A stretch of DNA of 64,000 nt from Echinometra lucunter (lineage: Eukaryota; Echinodermata; Echinoidea; Camarodonta; Echinometridae): assembly GCA_029962745.1 (NCBI GenBank), contig JAPZVO010000024.1:504044-568043 (forward strand), in the 5' to 3' direction. The number at the start of each line of letters is the position of its first letter. Position 1 is the stretch's first letter. Both the position numbers and the translations under genes were made by a program. Below, one piece after another: positions 52,401 to 61,400 of this stretch. A model generated the notes under the pieces. It did not search any database and was not told the DNA's origin. It saw only the letters and a list, made by a program, of their open reading frames with translations.

Positions 52401-55400
52401 TCAAACTTTTTGGTCAACTCTTGACTTTTTATGAGAAAATTGGCCAAAATGTATTGATTTTGATTGAAAATCATCATGTTTTTAATGTTATTCTTCTTAG
52501 AATGCTATTCTCGATCATATATCGAAATTTTTTTTTTTACAATTGTGTAATCACTTTAAGAGGGAAATAATACAAATAAAATGCTAAAGCACTACCAAAA
52601 CATGAACACATATGAGTGAACTATAATGAGTTATACTAATTATCTTTACTGCGTCTATGAAGTTTGAGGAATATATGAACAGGATGTTGAATCCATCTGT
52701 TTTCTTTACTTGCTTCAATTCTTATCTGACCCCTTAGTAACATGTACTGGACTGACTGGGGTGACCAACCGTACATTGCCACCGCTCACATGGATGGTCA
52801 AAACGTCACCAAGCTTGTTACCACCGGCATCTACTGGCCGAACGGTCTGGCCATCGATGACCAGTCCTCGCACATCTTCTGGACAGACGCTCACTTTGAC
52901 AGGATCGAGACCGCGTGGCTGGACGGATCGCATCGTGAAGTCCTGCTGGATGAAAACATCCCCCATCCCTTTGCTATTGGTGTTTACAAGGTATGGTAGA
53001 ACCTATCAGTTTTTCAGTTTATTGATTTATTTCCACATGTCCAATATATATATATATACACCAAAGAAACCCAAACAAATAAACAATATAGCAAAGTAGA
53101 GGATACTACAACTGTAAAAAATATTGTAAAAATAATCAGTAGTTATTATTGACAATTGAATAAATAAAACACTCTGAACATATTGAAAGCAAAACTATAT
53201 GACATGTGAAAATGAGGGGATTATTGGAAAGTGAGGCTTGTAAAGGTAAGCCCCTCTTGAAAACATAAGTCGGTAGAGTAATTGTATATTAAATGTATAT
53301 AATCATCAATCAAGTAAGACACTGTGTGGGGGTTTAACGTTTATCGGTTGAGAAATAAAAAGGCAGAGAACAAGGGTAGGTGAAAATGAATGGATACAGA
53401 AGGTAAAACAAACAAAAAGATTGATGTGTCTCACAATTAAAGGGAAAAGAAGGGGTAAGTTGGAAGAAAGCTTTTAAAAAGCTACTCTTACACATGCAGT
53501 GACTAACTTATCAGAACTTCTTTGGTCATTGGTATTTCTAATAAATTGCAGTCCTTTTGAATTAGAGCAAAAATTAAAGAAAAAAAACACTTTACCCCTC
53601 AGGCTGAAGATCAAGCCTCAGTTATCATTTTGTCTATTCCCCTTGTATGGCTTTGTGGACATTTTACACAACTCTTCCCCCCCCCCCCCCCACTCTCATT
53701 CTTGCCCAACCACAGGCTCTCAGCTTACTAGATCTTTGTGAACTGTATGTATTTTTTCTTCAGTCAAACCTGGTCTGGATGGAGAGTGGCAAATGAAGAT
53801 GAATGTCTTAACAGAAAGCTTTAGGGCTGTGTTGGGAATTCTCTTCTAATGTTCTATCACGACTGATGTAAAACCGTCATTTAACTTATACAAATTTCAC
53901 TAGCAGTGAAAGATTTTTCAGTCTGGCAAATATGTACTGTTTGGTACCCTAGTGCACCAGTTAAAAATTCACTGATTTTGCTGAATTATTTAATTTTTTC
54001 AGCGCGGTACCCTTGGTACCAAAAAATGTGTTAAAATAATTTTTTTAGTGTTTTGCTTAAGAAGATTTTAATAAGTTTAAGAATTTTTTTGTCATATGTC
54101 ATCATAAAAGAAGGAAAGTCAGATGTGGGATCGTTATCGCTGATCGTGACATAAAAGTCACCTGACAGCATTGTATTAGTGTGTTCTAATGGACGCGAAA
54201 TGTTGCTACACAATGCCGGACCCCGGGTTTTGACAGTACCCCTGGTTACGGCATGCCAAATCATATGCATAAGAGTATCAAGTTTGTACAGGATTAATTC
54301 ACTCGGATAGGATGTTAACCCATAGCAGTGCAGAGCTTTCTTGAGGTGTAAATTAATCATCTTCAATCCTCAAATTGGCAATACAAATTATTTTCTTCCA
54401 CATTTACATAGCTTGGAAAAATAAATATGGATATAACATAAACCAAAATGAAATATAATTGTAAAATTGAATGAGAAATTGCCAATTTGAACACAGAAAT
54501 AGTGATTATATATATTATTCACTGCATTGCCAATTTAAAGAGTTTAATGATTAGTTACATGTACACTTAAACTGCTCTAATTCGAGAACGCCACACCATA
54601 CAGCAATAGGAATGGACTCAAATTTGTCAGTGCATTTTCCCTTTCTGCTCATATATGATATGTACTGCCCAAGATTCTGGAACCAACAGATATTGCAAAA
54701 GCGTCTCCTAAAGGTGACACTGTACCTCTGTGGGTTAACTGGAGGCCCCGTGTAGAAGAGAGTCAGCACCTTTGGACGTTAAGACCACTGCAAGAAGATT
54801 ACTACAAGAAGAGTAGGGGGAAATCCTAGTGTAGTGATACATCTGCACATCCCAATTAGTTATATCGGGAGGAGAGACCTGGGGAGCGTTTCATCAACAT
54901 TTGTTGTCTGACAAGTTGTCAGATCTGACATCTTTCCTTGATTTTGATTGGCTGAGAAGCATCGTTACTATGGCAACTGTCGGATAAAACAGACTTTGTC
55001 AGATAAAACATCCAACAAGTCCTTTCATGAAACGCTCCCCAGAGGGTCATACATAGTGATTCAGTTTGCTTTTACCCCTGCAGATGCAGGTGATGCCAAA
55101 ATACTTTTTATAATGATAATAATCATGGTACATTTACATTTTGGTTTTTTTTTTTGTTTCCTCCATTTTTCCTCTTTTAGAATTTGATTTATTGGGACGA
55201 CTGGTCACAGCTGAGCATCCAATCTGCTAACAAATATACAGGAGCTGGTGTGAGGACTGTAGTGCCCAATCTACAAAGTGCCATGGATCTTAAGATCTTT
55301 CACAATTCTTCACAACAAGGTTAGTCAGGATCGGGGGAGCATTTCATGAAGTGTCTTCTCAGTGATTTTTACTGGCAACTGTTATAAGCTACTGAAGTCC

Positions 55401-58400
55401 TTGCTTCTGATTGGCTGATAGCCAATCTGTCAGGAAAAAAATCACTGACAAGACACTTGATGAAACACCCCCCAGAACTCTAGGACATACATGTAAATCT
55501 ATCAAGATGGTTCCATGCATAATCCCTGAATGAAACGCTGATTAAAGGCATTGGCTAACTTTGTGAGCAGCTCATTTAAAAAATTCTCAAACTAAGATGG
55601 AACATGTGTATGAGTACTTGTATTTGTACTCAGAAACCCTGAAACCAACCATAATTTGAAGTGAAAAACAGTCAATAAGATGCAAATGCTGATTTTATTA
55701 GTGTTGGTCTCACAAGACACTTTAGCTAGAGGAGCATTTTCAACCAATTCAAATAAAAACCGTTGGTTGCACCTCTCTGCCTGTACTATACATGATATGC
55801 ATACACATACACTGTGCAGGTGAACTCTGTGCACATATCCTGTCTGTGCAACCAACCACTATATTTTCTTCAAACATTGGTTTACATTTTCAATATTTAA
55901 AAATACTTACTGTCGACATTATACTTTGAAACTTTCAGACAGGTATTTTAAAACTATAACTTTTGTGGTTATACCATTGTCAAGTAGCAAAATACGAATT
56001 TTAAAAATTCTCACAGTGTTAGCCTTTTACTTTAACTTACAAACTTGTAAAATAGTAGTGGCACGATGAAAATAAGAAAAGTAGTCCAAATTCAGGCAAA
56101 GACAAGAATGATTTTTGTTTATTTATTTTGTGAAGAACAAAGAACAAATTTTGTTGTATATCTACTTTTCCAGGTCATAAAGAACATTTTTTTTCCTTGA
56201 ATTTAGGTCATGTTTCAGCCCTCTGGGCTGCTTGCAGAAGTAAATTGGTGTAGAAAATGGTTTTAATTGAAAGTGTGCCATTCACCTTCATGTCTACAGC
56301 TAGTACCTTTGAAATACCCCCCCCCCCCAACTTTCCCCAGCCTTCTCGGGGTTAGTGTTTGAAGAAAATAAAGGATAATATAAGACCAGACAATAAGGGC
56401 ATTTCCATATAAGTAGTCGAGTGACTGATTCCGTAAAACTCCCTAATTCTTGATTACATTTTACTTATTAGTCTGAATTATGTTAATTGACTTATTGGGT
56501 GTTGCAAGAAAGTTGCAATCAATTGCAAATACTTGCTGATTTTGAAGCAACCATTCTGATTGGCTCAGGGTCTGCCCTTTTAAGAAGACATGCATGCAAC
56601 AATGATTTTGATTTGCCAGTGACAATCAGTTGCAACTTGCAATCGATTGCAACTTTCTTGCAACACCCCATTAATTATGTTATGTTAATCAAGACAATCT
56701 AATAGAAAGAAACAGAGAGGTAATGTGCTATTCAGATGTTATCGAAGGATTAACTTTCATGCACTGCTCTTCGAATCCAGGCGTAAACCCCTGCTCACAG
56801 CACAACGGAGGCTGCACCCATCTGTGCATCGTGAAACCAGATGCCACCAATCCGGACACCGTCACCAGGGTTTGTCTCTGTCCAGACAGTATGAAGATCG
56901 TCATCACTCCCGACGGAAGGGAGGAATGTCAGTGCGAGCCGGGAGAGAAGCTTAACGTTACCTCGGGATATTGTGTCACTCAGGGTAATGATGATCTTTT
57001 GATTTCTTTATTGATTTATAATATTCATACGGTTTATTGCCACTTGGTCTAATACCAGTTGGTCTCATTGCCAGATCGGTTAGAAGCACTATGGCTAAAC
57101 CCATTTGGTCTACTATCATTTTGGTCTAATTTCCTTTTGGTCCAATCATGACTTGGTCTATTACAGATTTGGGCTAATTGTCATTTTGTCTGGTGATTGA
57201 ATGGACTAATTGCCTCTTCATCTACTTAGTTTTTCCTCATTTTGTCTCATGACCATTTGGTCTTTTACTAGTTTGGCTTATCAGATACTGTAAATGCTGC
57301 TATTTCCGCTGATTAATTTTTCTCGCTGAGCGGTACCAAAATATATTCGCGGGTTCTTGAATTCGCGCTGCACAATTGCTCACTTGCAAAACTAAAGCGC
57401 AAATGCAAGATTTGATTTTATATTTCACTGCATGACAGGTGTTTTTTCTGCCCTAGCTATCACTTTAGCTCTAAAATGGTCACATATGAATATAAATTAG
57501 GCACACAAGTGTGCACAGCAGTGCCGCTCAATTTATTGTTTCACACACACGCACGCACGCGGCCCATTCAGATGCATACCACAGACACAACTACTACTAG
57601 TACCGTACACATACAAACTCTAAAGATCAGCTATGGAGCATGCGTTCAAAACATTTAAGCATAAGAAATCATGCTCATATTTCCACGTGTTCTAGAATTC
57701 ATGCCCGCCGAAAATAGCGCGAAATCCGCGAAAATTAATGTACCGCGAATATTTCTGCTTTTACAGTAGACTAATTGGTGTTAGACCAAGTGGGTATTAG
57801 ACGAAATAGGCGTAGCCTAACTGGAAATGAGATGAAATGGTAAATGGGCTAAGTGGAATTAGACCAAACAGTTATTAGACGAACTGATTGTAGACAAAAT
57901 GTGATTAGACCATGTGGGATTAGACTAATCGGGCATTAGACCAAGTGGGATTAGACCATGTGGGATTAGACTAATCGGGCATTAGACAAAAATGTGATTA
58001 GACCATGTGGGATTAGATTAATCAGGCATTAGACAAAGTGGGATTAGACCAAGTGGCAATTCACCACTCATACCGGGTGGCACATTTCACCAGTTACGGT
58101 GGTCTTCCTTGAGGCCCTCTTGGGTAACATTGGTATTCAATAACAATTGTCAGTGAAAACAAAATCAATAAAAACAAATATAACAAGAAAGCAAAGTAGA
58201 GTGTATGCAAATTAATTGATAACATCATAAAAAAGCAGATTATTTAAGAAATACTGTTGCATGTTTTAAAACCTTATTGTTTGTGCAGACAAGTAGTAGC
58301 TTGTAATTCAGATGATAATCATGACATTTTTAGATGTTTAAAAAAAAAAAAATAGTATTTAACAGCAGAAGATCTTGGTGGTGATGGTTATGATGATGAT

Positions 58401-61400
58401 GATGATGGTGATTTCTTTTGGTGATGATGGTGAATGAGAAGGAGAGAGAGGATGAAGAAGGAGGAAGAAGAAGAAGAAGAAGGAGGAGGAGGAGGAGGAG
58501 GAGGAGGAGGAGGAGGAGGAGGAGGAGGAGGAGGAGGAGGAGGAGGAGGAGGAGGAGGAGGAGGAGGAGGAGGAGGAGAAGAAGGAGGAGAAGGAGGAGG
58601 AGGAGGAGGAGGAGGAGGAGGAGAAAGTTGGTGGAGAAAGAGAAAGGAGAAGAAGGGGGATGAGGAGAATTGGAAGAAAATGATGATGTTGTATCATAAC
58701 CCGTATGATGTAAGCATTTCTGTCCTGCATAATCAAGTCAAATTCTAATAAACAAACTTTTAATCCTGATGCAAAATCTGTGTTATTATCAGGTTCGACC
58801 TGTGAGCCAGACCAGTTCCAGTGCTCCAAATCCGACCGCTGTATTCCAAACACATGGAAGTGTGATCATGAGAGCGACTGTGAAGATGGGTCAGATGAGC
58901 TCAATTGTCGTGAGTAATTTTTTTTTTTTTTTCAGAATAAGAAAAATAATCAGTGATTGGGTCTTGATGGATTTGTATTCTACTGTATTGTATTGCATTT
59001 ATTTAATCACGGTAAACGCCTGCCGTCAGCTAGAAGCTGCTTTTCCGCTGTGTGGTGTTGGTTAGTGGCAGACAGTGGCGCACCGTGGTCAATGCATTTG
59101 GGGGAGGGCACCGATGGCCGTGAACAATATTTAAACATAATGTTCACTTTAAAAAAAACGGAACTTATGTCAGCCACAACTGGGGGGGGGGGGGCAGCTT
59201 CCAAAATATGAAGAAAAGATGACTCATTGGGTTATGCAATGAATCCTATGCATTGCTGTGTCAGTGCATACATGTAAACAACTATTATTAGGCGTACTTG
59301 AAGTAGCGATATCATTATTTAGAATATTAACATTGTCTTTAGTATTGTCAGAATGATATTGTTACATGTACCTGAAATGATGATTGTGGCAAGAAGTATA
59401 TTGAAAACTTCTCAAGTACACATGTAAAAATACCAGTGGTTACATTTTTGTTTCTTCTTTGTCATCTTTTGTAGTCTGTTTGCACCGTTATCCTCGTGAG
59501 TTTGCTTGAAAGTCTAATTACTTCTCTATTCTGTTCATGCATTAAGCATGTTCCAAGAGTAGACCAACGATTAGTTTTTGCCTGATATCTTAGCTCTGTG
59601 GATCTCTTTCTTGGTCATCTTATTTAGCCTACTACACCTGTAGCCCAGATGAGTTCCATTGCGAGGGAACTGGTTCCCAGTGTATCCCGTTGTCATGGCA
59701 ATGTGATCACTATGACGACTGCGGGGATAACTCCGATGAGAGAGGCTGTGGTATGTCTCAAAACTTCTTCCTTTTTCTTCTTAGCTCTGTCATTCTGATC
59801 AAAGTTCTTATGTTATTTTTTGAGCAAAACTTTATTTCTCTCTCAAAACATTTGTCACAGTAATTCAAGAACAGTTTCAGCCATTAAGTTAATACTGTAG
59901 TTAATTGAATATAGGCAGAAGCATATCTTGTTGGTTTATTAAAATGAAACAAGATTCGCTGCAATAGTGCCAAATTACACATTCTAAAATTTGCAAAAAC
60001 ATTTGAATATCTTAGATAAGGACATCATGAAATAAAATGAAGTATAACTAAAAGAAATTGAATAATCTAATTTTATGATGATAATAATGAACATATTAAC
60101 ATTTGATATCTATATAGCGTACCTATCCACTAAACAAAGTGCTCAAGGCACTCCAGTATTACTCCACCTCAGTTATGCTACCAATTTCAATGCTCACAGC
60201 ATTCAAGGAATTCCTTCCTGCTGGTACCCATTAACACCTGGGTGGAGAGGCGCAAATGTAGATTAAATGTCTTGCCAAAGGACATTAGTGATGCAGTGGG
60301 ATTCAAATTCTGGACCTGGTGGTTCACAGCGTGTGGACTTAATCACTGATCCACAACATCTCTATAAGAAATTGAATGATTTGTATAAACATTGTTCAAA
60401 TATTCAAAGAATTCTTTAAAAAAGTAGGAGATTCAGTCCCTTTTATCTTGTTTTTTTTTTTAATCTTCTATGCTCAGAGTTCCCAACATGCTCACAAGAT
60501 CAGTTTACTTGTCGGAATGGACGCTGTATTCCCATTGATTATAAGTGTGATCTAGATAACGACTGCTGGGACAATTCAGATGAGGAAGACTGTACTTTCA
60601 CAGGTAAGATCGTAATCCGTTTAATAATTTTAATGATAGTGATAATGATGAAAGAGATGATGATGGCGATGACAATGATGAAGATGATTATGGTAATGAT
60701 GATATTGATAATGATGGTGGTGATAATGATGATATTGATGATGATGGTGATGATGATATTGATGATGATGAGGATGAAGATGATGAAGGTGGAAATGATG
60801 ATGATGATGATGATGCTGATGATGATGATGATGAGGATGGGGATGGTGTCCACGATAGTGATAATAATGACCATGATGATGAAAATGAAAATGATGGTGA
60901 TGATGATGGTCTTTGATGGTGATGGTGATGATGATGGTGATGATGATGGCAATGATTATGACAGTCATGTTTCAGCTTATGTGTTATACCTATCTTTGGT
61001 TGTGTTCATTTCAGAACCAACAATCACTATGGTATGCAGCTGCAGCCCTAACTTCCCACTGTTGTGACAATGTCATTTATGTTTTCGGCTTACTGTATAA
61101 GCTGCAGGGAAAGAAATAATTAATTTTTTCCAGGGCTACTTTTTGAGCCCACTGGCCTGAATTTTCTACATTGTAATTTTTGTATTACAGTTAACACTGG
61201 ACCATATGAGAAATTTAGGGGCGCTTTTTTAGTTTTCAAGGGCTCTTTTTGGCATTTAGGGGCGAATTTGCCCTGAGCCCCTGTGTATTTTTTTCCCTAA
61301 TAAGCTGTTATTTTTGTAAGGGTTTTATTTTTTTGCAAATTTCGCGAATCACGTACCTATTGCAAATTTAACCACACGCAAAAGTATCTGCATGTTTGCT

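Noticed and set aside
58359..58853. 164-codon minus-strand poly-Ser frame
   Set aside because: Translation of the (GGA)n/(GAT)n satellite; no complex sequence of any family.
60539..60968. Minus-strand Ile/His-rich frames of 112-137 codons
   Set aside because: They overlap exon 22 and a GAT satellite in antisense; low complexity.
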